The notes: generated by a model not told the origin, from the letters alone. A stretch of DNA of 64,000 nt from Flammeovirgaceae bacterium SG7u.111 (GCA_034044135.1 CP139021.1:2495635-2559634); one strand, 5' to 3'. Counted from the first letter of the stretch, positions 28,724 through 37,978 are shown. A program made the numbers and translations.

Positions 28724-28909
28724 TTAGTTTTTTACCCCAACGGTTTTCAAAATATCTTCTAGCAAACACCATTTTGTGAGTGAAGACTGGAATAAATTGA
28801 TTCCGACAAATGCTGTAAGCCAGAGCCAGTGGATATTTACATAGATTGCCAATAGTAGGCTGGCTAAAATAAATATTCCTGCTACTCCTCGTACAATTCT
28901 GTTTTTCAT
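28724..28909 (-). CDS. DUF2892 small inner-membrane protein
   Basis: This 61-residue protein has two hydrophobic segments (GVAGIFILASLLLAIYV and WLWLTAFVGINLFQSSLT) and a short C-terminal CLLEDILKTVG tail. The layout matches DUF2892, a family of short membrane proteins often found next to rhodanese or metal and redox genes. It is the last gene of the leftward efflux operon, 8 bases after the PII-like gene. Its role is unknown. Confidence 0.8.
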   Translation of the reverse strand: MKNRIVRGVAGIFILASLLLAIYVNIHWLWLTAFVGINLFQSSLTKWCLLEDILKTVGVKN

Positions 28910-28917
28910 ACTTATAA

Positions 28918-29223
28918 TTAATTTATTCTGTCAATGTTAACTAAGGCTACATGTATTTTGGAAGTGGTTTTTAGTGAAGCGTTAAAGGATTCGATGCTTT
29001 CAAAAACCTGATCCACATATTCTTCGGGAGTGAATGCATAAAACATCAGTGATTGGTTTTCACCCGCGTCGCTTGCAAACCAGTTACTCTCAAGAGACGT
29101 TATCGACATGTTTTTATAACCAGTTATTTTCTGATAGGAAAAAGCTGTCACACCTGATTTTTTAAGGGTTTCTTTTATCTCCTTTTTAAATCCGTCAATG
29201 GCTGTGATTATGAGTAATTTCAT
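28918..29223 (-). CDS. PII-like small protein associated with RND efflux pump
   Basis: The 101-residue frame starts at MKLLIITAIDGFKKEI; a 13-residue extension begins upstream but lacks a good start. The pattern of an N-terminal strand, helix (EIKETLKKSGVTAFSYQKITGYK), and a C-terminal helix with the ending HVALVNIDRIN recalls the ferredoxin-like fold of PII and DUF3240-type proteins that accompany RND pumps. The assignment is from overall pattern, not from a motif. The gene lies 66 bases downstream of the pump gene, so it may sense a ligand and tune the pump. Confidence 0.6.
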   Translation of the reverse strand: MKLLIITAIDGFKKEIKETLKKSGVTAFSYQKITGYKNMSITSLESNWFASDAGENQSLMFYAFTPEEYVDQVFESIESFNASLKTTSKIHVALVNIDRIN

Positions 29224-29289
29224 GTTTATATGGTTTGTTGTGGATGATTCTTGTATCTGCAACCGGAAGGTCGTGGAGGTTTGGTCTCA

Positions 29290-32200
29290 TTACTTTTCCC
29301 ATTTGTTTTTTTCGGTCATGTAGTAAATAAGAGGTACTACGATGAGCGTGAGCAATGTAGAAACAATCGCTCCGGCTACCAATGAAATGGCAAGTCCTTG
29401 GAAGATCGGGTCAAACAAAATGATGGATGCTCCAATTACCACTGCGCCAGTAGTAAGCAGAATAGGCGTGGTTCTTACGGCTCCTGCATCTATGATTGCC
29501 TGCTTCAGTGCTGTGCCTTCGTTCAACCGGATTTCAATAAAATCGATCAGCAATACCGAGTTTCTTACCATTACTCCCGCCAGTGCAATCATCCCAATGA
29601 AAGACGTAGCGGTGAAAAATGCGCCTAGTAACCAGTGCCCGAGTACAATGCCAACCAAGGAGAGTGGAATGGCAATCATCATGACTATTGGGGTTTTAAA
29701 ATTCTGGAACCAGCCTACAATCAACATATAAATGATCACGATTACGATCAAAAATGCTGCTCCTAAATCGCGAAATACCTCAAGGGTGATTTGCCACTCT
29801 CCATCCCATTTGATGGTAAAATTGCTTTCATCTGTAGGTTGTTCCATGTAGAGCTCATTTATTTCATACCCTTGTGGCAGTTTTATTGCTTTTAGCTTTT
29901 TCTCCATTCCCAAAATGGCATAAACAGGACTTTCCAGCACGCCAGCCATATCCGCTAGTACATAAACTACTCGTTTTTGATCTTTGCGATAGATGGTTTT
30001 TTGAAGCGTATCTTTGTTGACTTTTACCAGATCGCTTACGGGTATTAGGTTACCATGCTGTCCTTTGATTTTCAGGCTTTGGATTTCTTGCAAGCTGCTT
30101 TTGTCTTTGTCATCCAGTGAAAGTACGATGCCTACATTGTCATTGGAATTTTCATCATAGAGATTGGAAACGGGTAGGTCCCTCAATATATAAGTGAGGT
30201 TACCTATTATTTGCTTAGGGGCTATGCCATTTAGCATCGCTTTTTCCCTATCTACCACCAGCTTGTATTCTGTCTGGGCTTCTTCCACCATCCAATCGGT
30301 GTCTACAATATCATCTGTATTTCCAAGTATGTTTTTTACCTGATTGGCAACGTTGATCTGCTCTTTGTAATTTGGACCATATATTTCCGCCACTAGGGTA
30401 GAAAGCACTGGAGGCCCAGGCGGTACTTCCACTATTTTTACATTAGCGTCATATTTTTGGGCTATTTTCTGTATTTCAGAACGAACTACTTTGGCTATAT
30501 CATGGCTTTGCAGTGCTCTGTCTTCTTTGTGCAAAAGGTTTACCTGAATATCGGCCATGTTGCTTCCCCCACGGTTGTCGTAATGCCTTACCAATCCGTT
30601 AAACGTGATGGGTGCAGAAGTGCCAATGTAGTTCTGATAATCTACCACTTCAGGAATGGTGGACAAGTACTGGGCAATTTCTTTGGTAACTGCGGCAGTT
30701 CTTTCCAATGTAGTACCTTCGGGCATATCCACTACTATCTGGAATTCATTTTTATTGTCGAAAGGAAGCATTTTAACAGCCACCGATTTAGTAAAAAACA
30801 TCGAAATTGATCCGATCAGTAGCACAAAGGTAATTCCCAACATGAGCCATCTTTTTACGGTGCTGTCTAACATCGGTTGCTCTACCTTTTTATAAACCTT
30901 GTACACCCAGTTGGTTTCCAACCCGTGTTCTTCCTTGTGTTCCTGATCGTCTTTTTCTCTTAGCAAATGATAGCCTAGATAAGGAGTAACAGTCAATGCA
31001 ACAAACAATGACAACATCATGGCAATGGAAGCTCCAATGGGCATCGGGCTCATATAAGGACCCATCATTCCCGATACAAAGGCCATAGGTAGAATAGCTG
31101 CAATAACTGTAAATGTTGCCAAAATAGTAGGGTTACCTACCTCGTTAATAGCAAAGATAGCCGCCTGTTTGAAAGGCAATCGCTTCATTTTGAAATGGCG
31201 GTGCATGTTTTCGGCAATGATGATACTGTCATCCACCACAATTCCTACTACGAACACCAATGCAAATAGGGTGATTCTGTTGAGCGTGTAACCCAACATA
31301 TAATAACTAAAAAGTGTGAGGGCAAATGTGAGCGGTACGGAAAAGAAAACTACTAATCCACCTCTCCAGCCCATAGCCAGCATTACAAGTATAGTTACTG
31401 CCAAAATTGCCACACCGAGGTGCATCAACAATTCGCCAACTTTATGAGAAGCCGTTTCTCCATAGTTTCTGGTAACGCTCACATGTACATCATTCGGGAT
31501 TAGATTGCGCTTGAGTAACTCTACCTGACCGAGGACTTTATCAGCAATCTTCATGGCATCGGCACCCTTTACCTTGGCAACTGAGATGGTTACAGCTGGG
31601 TATTCGGATTTGAATCCTTTAAATTCTTCGTTGGCTTTTCCATAACCAAAAGATACATAGTTGCTTGGTTGTTCTGGGCCATCTACAATGGTAGCTACCT
31701 GTTTCAGGTAAACAGGCATGTTTTTGTTTACCCCGATGACTAAGTTTTCCACATCTTCTGAGGAAGTGAGAAACTGTCCTGTGGTGATCAGAAATTCTTC
31801 ATCTCTATTTACAAAACTTCCAGATTGAGAGCTCCCATTGTTTGCCTGAATCATCTGCATGATCCCCAAAGCATCCACCCCGCTTTCAGCCATCTTGTCT
31901 TTATCCAATACTACTTTTAGCTGACGATTTCTTCCTCCAATCACCTTGGTAATGGCGACATTTTTTACTTTTTCAATTTCAGAAGTGACTTCTGCCGCAA
32001 TTGCTCTGAGTTGGAAATCGTCGTAGTTTTCGCTCCAAAGCGTTAAGCCCAGCATAGGGACATCATCAATGGACCTGGTTTTCACCATAGGCTGGTACAC
32101 TCCCGATGGGAACATGTCTTGGTGCTTCATAAGCTCGTCGTATAATTTCACATAAGAGCGTTCCATATCTTCTCCTACATAAAATTGTACAATGATCATT

Positions 32201-32481
32201 GCCATTCCGTTCATGGCCATCGAATGAATGTGCTCGACTCCTTTGATGTTTCCAATCACTTTCTCAAGTGGTTTTACCACCCTGTTTTCTATTTCTGTCG
32301 GACTCGCTCCTGGATAGCCAACCATAATATCGGCCATTGGTACATTTATCTGAGGTTCTTCTTCCCTCGGAATCAGCGAAGAACTATATACTCCAATTAT
32401 CATCAGGGCTACCATTAAAAGAATGGTCAGCTTGGAATTGATGAAAAAGTGGGCAATTTTACCTGAAATTCCTTCTTCCAT
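29290..32481 (-). CDS. RND-family efflux pump, inner-membrane permease
   Basis: The 1063-residue length is normal for the AcrB/HAE group. TM1 lies near residues 15-35 (FFINSKLTILLMVALMIIG), followed by the first porter domain (YPGASPTEIENRVVKPLE). TM4 carries the proton-relay acidic pair in VGIVVDDSIIIAENMHR. Later segments repeat the second half (DLGAAFLIVIVIIYMLIV, GVMVRNSVLLIDFIE). The pump would use the proton gradient to expel a substrate from the periplasm, working with the adaptor and TolC encoded just upstream. No Met triad of metal pumps was recognised, so a drug, bile-salt-like or unknown substrate is possible. Confidence 0.93.
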   Translation of the reverse strand: MEEGISGKIAHFFINSKLTILLMVALMIIGVYSSSLIPREEEPQINVPMADIMVGYPGASPTEIENRVVKPLEKVIGNIKGVEHIHSMAMNGMAMIIVQFYVGEDMERSYVKLYDELMKHQDMFPSGVYQPMVKTRSIDDVPMLGLTLWSENYDDFQLRAIAAEVTSEIEKVKNVAITKVIGGRNRQLKVVLDKDKMAESGVDALGIMQMIQANNGSSQSGSFVNRDEEFLITTGQFLTSSEDVENLVIGVNKNMPVYLKQVATIVDGPEQPSNYVSFGYGKANEEFKGFKSEYPAVTISVAKVKGADAMKIADKVLGQVELLKRNLIPNDVHVSVTRNYGETASHKVGELLMHLGVAILAVTILVMLAMGWRGGLVVFFSVPLTFALTLFSYYMLGYTLNRITLFALVFVVGIVVDDSIIIAENMHRHFKMKRLPFKQAAIFAINEVGNPTILATFTVIAAILPMAFVSGMMGPYMSPMPIGASIAMMLSLFVALTVTPYLGYHLLREKDDQEHKEEHGLETNWVYKVYKKVEQPMLDSTVKRWLMLGITFVLLIGSISMFFTKSVAVKMLPFDNKNEFQIVVDMPEGTTLERTAAVTKEIAQYLSTIPEVVDYQNYIGTSAPITFNGLVRHYDNRGGSNMADIQVNLLHKEDRALQSHDIAKVVRSEIQKIAQKYDANVKIVEVPPGPPVLSTLVAEIYGPNYKEQINVANQVKNILGNTDDIVDTDWMVEEAQTEYKLVVDREKAMLNGIAPKQIIGNLTYILRDLPVSNLYDENSNDNVGIVLSLDDKDKSSLQEIQSLKIKGQHGNLIPVSDLVKVNKDTLQKTIYRKDQKRVVYVLADMAGVLESPVYAILGMEKKLKAIKLPQGYEINELYMEQPTDESNFTIKWDGEWQITLEVFRDLGAAFLIVIVIIYMLIVGWFQNFKTPIVMMIAIPLSLVGIVLGHWLLGAFFTATSFIGMIALAGVMVRNSVLLIDFIEIRLNEGTALKQAIIDAGAVRTTPILLTTGAVVIGASIILFDPIFQGLAISLVAGAIVSTLLTLIVVPLIYYMTEKNKWEK

Positions 32482-32644
32482 TTTGTTTTATCTATTTTGA
32501 GTCTGTGTTTGGGAGGAGGAAATGTTCGTTTCCTCTAAAATCCTTTCAACAGTTTGATAAACCGTAAGAACTAGTCCTGTTTTTTTGTAGCGGAGAAAGT
32601 TGTTATGGTTATCAGTGGTTTTTTAAGACTTATTTGAGCGTAGA

Positions 32645-33745
32645 TTAATTTTTTCCAACTACTTGAAATTCGACTTTGGCACCATTGAAGAGCTTTCCTT
32701 CAGAAGAAGTAATGAATTGTTCATCGGTCGAGATCCCTGATAGTACTTCCACCTGATCTCCATAGGTTTTGCCAATTCTCAACCATCTCAAAATGGCCAC
32801 ATTTTCATTTCCGATAGTATAAACCCCTTCTAGTTGGCCATTTTTGACAAGTGCCGATTTCGGTATTAAAACAGTGCCTGCTGAAGTAGCGTCTGAAGCT
32901 TTTGTTACGGGGAACCGTATGTGTACAAACATGCCAGACAAAATGCTGCCGTTTGTTGTGTCCAAGTCTATTTTCACTAAGTATTGCCCTCCTGTATTTT
33001 TGGCGGATAAACTTACTTCGCTTACTTTTCCGTCCACTTCTGTTCCTTGCGATTTGACCAATACTTTCACAAGCATACCATTTTCTATGGCATCGATATC
33101 CGTTTCTGAAACCATTGCCATAACCTGCAAATTTGAGCGAGTTTCTATGCTTAGCAAAGGCATCCCTGGGTTGGCCATATCACCTTCTTTTACAAAAGTA
33201 TTGGTCACAATTCCTGAAAAAGGCGCAGTGATATTGGCATAAGCAAACTGGGCAATAACCTCGTTTTTCATCTGTTTTGCAGCTTCCAAACCTGCCTTCG
33301 CCATCTCGTAGCGCGTGGTCATGTCATCTAGCTCTTTTTGCGAGGCACTTTTTTGCTCGAAAAGGGTCTTAAAGCGTTCGTAATCTTTTTTAGCATTAGC
33401 ATATCCCGCCTCTGCTTGTATGATGGATGCTTCTACCTGTGCTTTTTTTGCTTGCAAGTCTGTATTGTTTATGCTAAGCAAAAGTTGCCCTTTGGAAACT
33501 TGTTGTCCCACTTTTACTTTAAGCCCGGTTACATAGCCCATCATTCTGGTGCTGAGATTACTGCTGTTTTCAGCTTCCACCTTGCCGCTGGCAGTGAAGT
33601 ATTGATCGTTTTTACCCGCTTTTATTTTACTCACTTTTACCATTATTGGGTCTAATGTTTCCGTAGATTTTCTTTCTTCTGAACCACAACTTGTGAAAAA
33701 CTGTGCAAGAGAAAATGTTATTATTATGATAAGTAGCTGTTTCAT
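32645..33745 (-). CDS. Periplasmic adaptor (membrane fusion) lipoprotein of the RND pump
   Basis: The 366-residue protein has a lipoprotein signal ending in the lipobox FFTSC with Cys20. The lipoyl/barrel-sandwich half (YFTASGKVEAENSSNLSTRMMGYVTGLKVKVGQQV is split by) a coiled-coil hairpin (ASIIQAEAGYANAKKDYERF ... ELDDMTTRYEMAKAGLEAAKQ), then the beta-barrel part (GIVTNTFVKEGDMA, then LVKSQGTEVDG). It would be anchored in the inner membrane and join the pump to TolC. The gene sits between tolC and the pump gene, 3 bases from tolC's stop and about 160 bases before the pump start. Confidence 0.92.
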   Translation of the reverse strand: MKQLLIIIITFSLAQFFTSCGSEERKSTETLDPIMVKVSKIKAGKNDQYFTASGKVEAENSSNLSTRMMGYVTGLKVKVGQQVSKGQLLLSINNTDLQAKKAQVEASIIQAEAGYANAKKDYERFKTLFEQKSASQKELDDMTTRYEMAKAGLEAAKQMKNEVIAQFAYANITAPFSGIVTNTFVKEGDMANPGMPLLSIETRSNLQVMAMVSETDIDAIENGMLVKVLVKSQGTEVDGKVSEVSLSAKNTGGQYLVKIDLDTTNGSILSGMFVHIRFPVTKASDATSAGTVLIPKSALVKNGQLEGVYTIGNENVAILRWLRIGKTYGDQVEVLSGISTDEQFITSSEGKLFNGAKVEFQVVGKN

Positions 33746-33747
33746 TA

Positions 33748-35061
33748 TTATTTAGTTAAAAATTCCAAGTATTGTTGAGTGAAATTGTATTCAAATACAG
33801 CCTGTAGTATTTCCAGTTCTTTTTGGATCATTTGTGTTTCAGACTGCAATAAGTCAGTTGTTTTTTCGAGCCCTTGTTGGAAACGGTCTGAGCGAATTCG
33901 GTACGCTTCGCGAGATTGTTCCAATGCTAGCTTAGAGAGGTTTACTTTGTTGTATGCGTCTCTTAATTGTCTGTGGGTTTTGTTGATTTCCAGTTGGCTT
34001 TGGCTCTTATACTGCGTGCTTTCCACCTGTGCTTTCTGAAATTCAACTTTTTGTTTTTCCATCTTGCCTATGGATTTGTATCCGTCGAACAAGTTCCATG
34101 AAAGCTGAGCACCAACAAGGTAGCCACCGGCTCCCATTTGGAAAAGTCGATCGTCGTTCATCAGGTAGCTACCAAAGGCATTCAGCCTAGGGAGGAACTT
34201 CATTTTGCTCGACTGAAGCATATTTTCATAAGCTTGTGTTGAAAGATCTATTGCCATGATATCTTTTCTCGCTTCTGATAGAGAAGTGTCAAAAATTTTT
34301 AGCTCGATGTCAGAAGCTAGTTCTTCGGCAGGTTTGTAAATTACAGTTGAATTTTCTTCGTTCAACAGAAATGCTAAGTAATCGGAAGCATTTTTTACAT
34401 TGCTATTTGCATATTGCAACTGGTTTTTTACTTCATTTGCCCGTACCTGAACCGATAATAAATCAGTTTTTTGGAGCATGCCTTGTTTGAAGTAATTTTC
34501 TACCAATTGTAGGCTTGCCTCAGATGTTGCATTGGCTTTTTCCAATACTTTAACCGCGCTATACGCCATTTGCAACTGCATATAAGCCTTGCTTACTTCT
34601 AGTTTAATGTATTCTTTTGTGCGTTCAGCCTGTAACTGATACGCTTGCATTTTTGTCTTGGCAGCTTTTCTTTCATACACGCCATCAAGATTGAAAATAG
34701 GTTGTTGTACTTCAATAGCCGTTGAGTAATTGTCTATCTTATCAGGGTTGTTCAGCAAGTCAGGATTAAAGTCTGACGGAGTTAAGATTTGCTGGTTGAG
34801 CTTGCTCCCAAAAGCCATTAAAGGGTTTGTTGTTAAAATAGCTGTATGAGATACCGATACATTCGGTAAAAACAGCGATCTTGATTGATTGTAATCAGCT
34901 TTTGCCGATTCAAACGTCTTTTCTGCAATCTTCACCTGCAGGTTTTCCTGAGAAATTTTCGACAGAATATCGTCCCTTGAAATAGTCAAAGTATCTTGTC
35001 CAAAAGAAGTGTTGACAGAAAGAATTGTCGAGATTAATACAATTAAATACCTGTTCTTCAT
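33748..35061 (-). CDS. TolC-family outer-membrane efflux protein
   Basis: The 437-residue protein begins with a signal peptide (LIVLISTILSVNTSFGQ). It shows the duplicated coiled-coil pattern of TolC (ISQENLQVKIAEKTFESAKADYNQSRSLFLPN; then LSWNLFDGYKSIGKMEKQKVEFQKAQ) with the typical LFDG and SLFLPNV phrases. It would form the outer-membrane channel of the efflux system. It is the first gene of the operon and only 2 bases separate its stop from the adaptor start. Confidence 0.92.
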   Translation of the reverse strand: MKNRYLIVLISTILSVNTSFGQDTLTISRDDILSKISQENLQVKIAEKTFESAKADYNQSRSLFLPNVSVSHTAILTTNPLMAFGSKLNQQILTPSDFNPDLLNNPDKIDNYSTAIEVQQPIFNLDGVYERKAAKTKMQAYQLQAERTKEYIKLEVSKAYMQLQMAYSAVKVLEKANATSEASLQLVENYFKQGMLQKTDLLSVQVRANEVKNQLQYANSNVKNASDYLAFLLNEENSTVIYKPAEELASDIELKIFDTSLSEARKDIMAIDLSTQAYENMLQSSKMKFLPRLNAFGSYLMNDDRLFQMGAGGYLVGAQLSWNLFDGYKSIGKMEKQKVEFQKAQVESTQYKSQSQLEINKTHRQLRDAYNKVNLSKLALEQSREAYRIRSDRFQQGLEKTTDLLQSETQMIQKELEILQAVFEYNFTQQYLEFLTK

Positions 35062-35093
35062 TTTAAAATTTCAAATTTCCTTTATTGATGATA

Positions 35094-35101
35094 CAAAGCT
35101 A
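35094..35101 (-). promoter_or_regulatory. Possible -7 element of the efflux operon promoter
   Basis: On the minus strand TAGCTTTG fits TAnnTTTG and would give a start about 26 bases before the tolC ATG. No clear -33 TTG was found at the expected distance. Confidence 0.35.
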
Positions 35102-35263
35102 GGGGGAAGGAAATCGCTGGTGAGTAACTAATGTTACTTAGGAGGGGGTTTGGTAAGGATTTATTTTTAAAGTGTTGTAAATGAGTGTGGTATTGTGAGG
35201 TTTATTTGTGTGGCAACAAGGGTTTTTTGGAAGACGTAGCCCTGTCCAAATATATTCGAAAGC

Positions 35264-35461
35264 CTATTGGGGGAAGAAGGGTATCCGAAAATGAAAGGTT
35301 TTACCAAAAGTTAAAATTCTAAGGGCTTGTTTGAATCTAGGTTTTCCGAGTGTCGGTCCAAAACCGAAAACGATCACCACGGCGGCGAACCGCTTTGAGG
35401 ATCTCACTTCAAAAGAAAATTTGCAAATAGCTCCGCTCAAATCATGCTGGCTTTTTTGCAA
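35264..35461 (-). CDS. Uncertain 65-residue frame in a higher-GC intergenic patch
   Basis: The frame is open between the efflux promoter and a small secreted protein gene and is richer in GC than the intergenic DNA around it. It encodes a basic, aromatic protein (SSKRFAAVVIVFGFGPTLGK) without a signal peptide or recognised domain. Such a patch could instead be a repeat element or a non-coding RNA. It is reported because the composition does not fit ordinary spacer DNA; translation is not established. Confidence 0.25.
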   Translation of the reverse strand: MQKSQHDLSGAICKFSFEVRSSKRFAAVVIVFGFGPTLGKPRFKQALRILTFGKTFHFRIPFFPQ

Positions 35462-35470
35462 TACGATAGA

Positions 35471-35716
35471 TTATTGACCTTCATACGAACCGTCGGTTGT
35501 GTAGTTCATTTCAACTAATTGATAAGTAAAGGGAGGCAATCTATTTGGGAAAGAAGTGTACTGCTTATGCACATACCTGTAAAACCCAAAAGCAGCGTCT
35601 TGAACCGTATACTCTACAGATGCACGGGAATGGATAAATTCATCTTTTCCTTGGCTGAAAAGCTGTATTGATAGAAGAATCAATAAAAAGGTGATACAAA
35701 CTTTCCTCATACTCAT
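35471..35716 (-). CDS. Small secreted protein of unknown function (81 aa)
   Basis: The protein starts with a signal peptide (VCITFLLILLSIQLFSQ, cleavage likely after FS or SQ) and leaves a mature part of about 60 residues with several Tyr, Phe and Thr. No family was recognised. The start could be at the first or third codon (both Met). Confidence 0.55.
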   Translation of the reverse strand: MSMRKVCITFLLILLSIQLFSQGKDEFIHSRASVEYTVQDAAFGFYRYVHKQYTSFPNRLPPFTYQLVEMNYTTDGSYEGQ

Positions 35717-35856
35717 GGCGTGTTAAGTAGTTGTATATAGCAATATGATTTATCTTGTTATCCTATGCAAGGAATACTTTTGATTCTGTTTTGGCAGAAA
35801 ATTGTTACCAAGTCTTTTTCTCTAGTATAGACATTAAGGGAGTCCTAGCTATTTGC

Positions 35857-35864
35857 TAGTTTTG
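35857..35864 (+). promoter_or_regulatory. Possible -7 promoter element of the DUF6150-like gene
   Basis: TAGTTTTG fits TAnnTTTG and lies 34 bases before the ATG at 35899. No -33 TTG was seen at the expected distance, so the call rests on the -7 motif alone. Confidence 0.35.
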
Positions 35865-35898
35865 TCATCTTCAACAAAACGAATTGTCTTATATCTAT

Positions 35899-36234
35899 AT
35901 GAAAGTCATTACAATTACATTATTAGGATTGATGCTAAGCTTGGTGGCAAACGCCCAGTCAAGCAGTGTTTGTGATATTTTTGGGGCGGTGTACGAAGAA
36001 AAGGAAGCCTATCGAGCGGACTACAGGGTGTACATAGAAGAAGATGAATATTCGGCTGACCTTATCGTGTTCAAAGAAGATAACGAGCTCATGGCCGATA
36101 AGACAGGGCTTTGGCACTTTGTGAAATACCGCAACTTTGCCACCTTTACTGTCAGTTTTGTAAAAGATAGAGGGCAAGCTAACTTCACCGTCTACTTCAC
36201 CGAAATTGATGCCGAAGCTAGATGCAATAGGTGA
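35899..36234 (+). CDS. DUF6150-like small secreted protein
   Basis: The 111-residue protein starts at MKVITITLLGLMLSLVANAQ, a clean signal peptide; a longer frame would need a TTG. The mature part contains repeating short strands with the pattern A-D-(Y/F/L)-x-V (YRADYRVYIEEDEYSADLIVF, then ATFTVSFVKDRGQANFTVYF) and a C-terminal Cys. This repeat pattern matches DUF6150, a small family of unknown function in Bacteroidetes; the assignment is from memory of the pattern. It has its own -7-like element. Confidence 0.65.
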   Translation: MKVITITLLGLMLSLVANAQSSSVCDIFGAVYEEKEAYRADYRVYIEEDEYSADLIVFKEDNELMADKTGLWHFVKYRNFATFTVSFVKDRGQANFTVYFTEIDAEARCNR

Positions 36235-36343
36235 CTTTTTTAGGTTATTTCTGTAACCTTGTCGAGGTTTATTGGCTATTCTTATTTATCTTCATTCTAA
36301 TATTAAATTTATTAGGCATTAACCTCATTTAACTTACTAAAAC

Positions 36344-36979
36344 ATGTTTGGTTATAATCAGATTTTTGAAAATAACAAGAAGTGGATAGCCGAGAAAAAG
36401 CGGACAAACGCTGAGTTTTTCGAGAACCTATCTAAGGGGCAAAGTCCAGGCTGCCTGTACATTGGGTGTAGCGATAGCAGGGTAACTGCTGAAGACCTGA
36501 TGGGCGCTGAACCTGGCGATGTATTTGTACATAGAAACATAGCCAACTTGGTGCCTAATAATGATAACAGCTCTGCCTCGGTGATAGAATATGCTATCAA
36601 CCATTTGGATGTAAAGAATATCATCGTCTGCGGTCATTATTTTTGCGGTGGGGTAAAAGCAGCCATGACCGCCCAAGACCTTGGTTTGCTAAACCCTTGG
36701 CTCAGAAATATCCGCGATGTGTATAGGCTTCATAAAGTAGAGCTAGGTGCCATTAAAGATGAAGAAGAGCGCTACAAGCGATTGGTTGAGCTGAATGTGC
36801 AGGAGCAATGTGTGAACGTGACCAAAATGGCTGCTTTCCAAAAGAAATTCCTTGCTGATGGCTACCCTACAATTCATGGCTGGGTGTTCGATATCCATTC
36901 TGGGGAATTGATTGACTTGAAGTTTGATTTTAAAACAATACTTGATTCTATCAGGGAAATTTATGACTTGGGAGTGTAA
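36344..36979 (+). CDS. Beta-class carbonic anhydrase
   Basis: The enzyme interconverts CO2 and bicarbonate. The 211-residue protein has the zinc-site residues Cys42 and Asp44-Arg46 in IGCSDSRV, and His98 and Cys101 in CGHYFCGG, typical of the beta class, and the HRNIANLV motif near residue 63. It lacks a signal peptide, so it works in the cytoplasm. It stands alone between a small secreted protein gene and a flavin-dependent reductase. Confidence 0.95.
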   Translation: MFGYNQIFENNKKWIAEKKRTNAEFFENLSKGQSPGCLYIGCSDSRVTAEDLMGAEPGDVFVHRNIANLVPNNDNSSASVIEYAINHLDVKNIIVCGHYFCGGVKAAMTAQDLGLLNPWLRNIRDVYRLHKVELGAIKDEEERYKRLVELNVQEQCVNVTKMAAFQKKFLADGYPTIHGWVFDIHSGELIDLKFDFKTILDSIREIYDLGV

Positions 36980-37111
36980 ATAGCCCAAGAGTTAAAAAAA
37001 CTAATCATCTTCTTGCTTCCATTTTATTGGGCTCGAAGAGGATTTTGTTTGTTATTTCACTAACAGGCAGCTCCCGCTTTGGGTATATTTCTTCCTTTCG
37101 TCTCAATCCTT

Positions 37112-37119
37112 TAGTTTTG
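37112..37119 (+). promoter_or_regulatory. Possible -7 promoter element of the deiodinase-like gene
   Basis: TAGTTTTG fits TAnnTTTG and lies 40 bases before the ATG. No convincing -33 element was found. Confidence 0.33.
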
Positions 37120-37159
37120 GGTAAGTTTGAGAGTGTGACCTAAGAAATTCAACCACAAA

Positions 37160-37828
37160 ATGAATACAGAAGAAAATTTTATTCCTTACAAAAGGGATAC
37201 CTACGAGGGAGAAGAATTGAAAGAGAAAGCAAAAAGCTATTTTGAATACATGGATACCCGCCGTTCGCTACGCGAGTTTTCCGACAAGCCTGTTCCCAAA
37301 GAAGTAATTGCCGATATTATTCGGGCGGCATCGACTGCGCCTTCTGGTGCACATAAGCAACCTTGGACTTTTTGTGCGGTTTCTAGTGCCGAAATAAAAA
37401 AGCAGATTAGGATAGCGGCCGAAAAGGAAGAATACGTAAACTACCATGGAAGGATGAGCGATGAATGGCTCAAAGACTTGGAAGCATTTGCCACCAATGA
37501 TCAAAAGCCATTCTTGGAAATTGCCCCATGGCTCATCATCGTCTGCAAGCGGATTTATGAACTGGAAGGGGAGGAGAAAAAGAATAATTATTATGTAAAT
37601 GAGTCGGTTGGCTTAGCTGCTGGTTTTCTGCTAACGGCAATTCACAATGCCGGGTTGGTTGCGCTTACACATACACCTAGTCCTATGAACTTCCTCATGA
37701 AAGTATTGAAGAGACCTGCAAACGAGAAGCCTTTTTTACTGGTTCCAGTAGGTTACCCAATAGCAAATGCCAGTGTTCCCGACCTCAAAAGAAAAGACCT
37801 AGATGAAATAGCGATATTTTATGAATAG
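37160..37828 (+). CDS. Iodotyrosine deiodinase-like nitroreductase
   Basis: The 222-residue protein is a flavin (FMN) nitroreductase-fold enzyme. It has the FMN-binding start RRSLREF, then APSGAHKQPWTF as in iodotyrosine deiodinases. The three residues that bind the zwitterion of the halotyrosine in the animal enzyme (Glu153, Tyr157, Lys178 in mouse numbering) match Glu91, Tyr95 and Lys116 here. The ending PVGYPIANASVPDLKRKDLDEI also fits this group. Known bacterial homologs, such as that of Haliscomenobacter hydrossis, reductively remove halogen from tyrosine. So the likely reaction is dehalogenation of a free halotyrosine. The electron donor gene is not adjacent. Confidence 0.85.
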   Translation: MNTEENFIPYKRDTYEGEELKEKAKSYFEYMDTRRSLREFSDKPVPKEVIADIIRAASTAPSGAHKQPWTFCAVSSAEIKKQIRIAAEKEEYVNYHGRMSDEWLKDLEAFATNDQKPFLEIAPWLIIVCKRIYELEGEEKKNNYYVNESVGLAAGFLLTAIHNAGLVALTHTPSPMNFLMKVLKRPANEKPFLLVPVGYPIANASVPDLKRKDLDEIAIFYE

Positions 37829-37978
37829 AGGCTTGTTTTGTCCCAAGGTGTTGCAAAACAGGTGGTTATATTCTTCATTCAAATTCATATTTTTGGTTTT
37901 TGATGAAAGAGAATTTGAAAATAGACGTTGAATCCGTAGTTTGCAGTTAGAGTCTGTTATGGAAAATAGTATTAGCAC

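Noticed and set aside
37835-37864. A 9-bp hairpin after the deiodinase-like gene
   Set aside because: It has no T-rich tail and two weak G-T pairs or similar, so it does not qualify as an intrinsic terminator.
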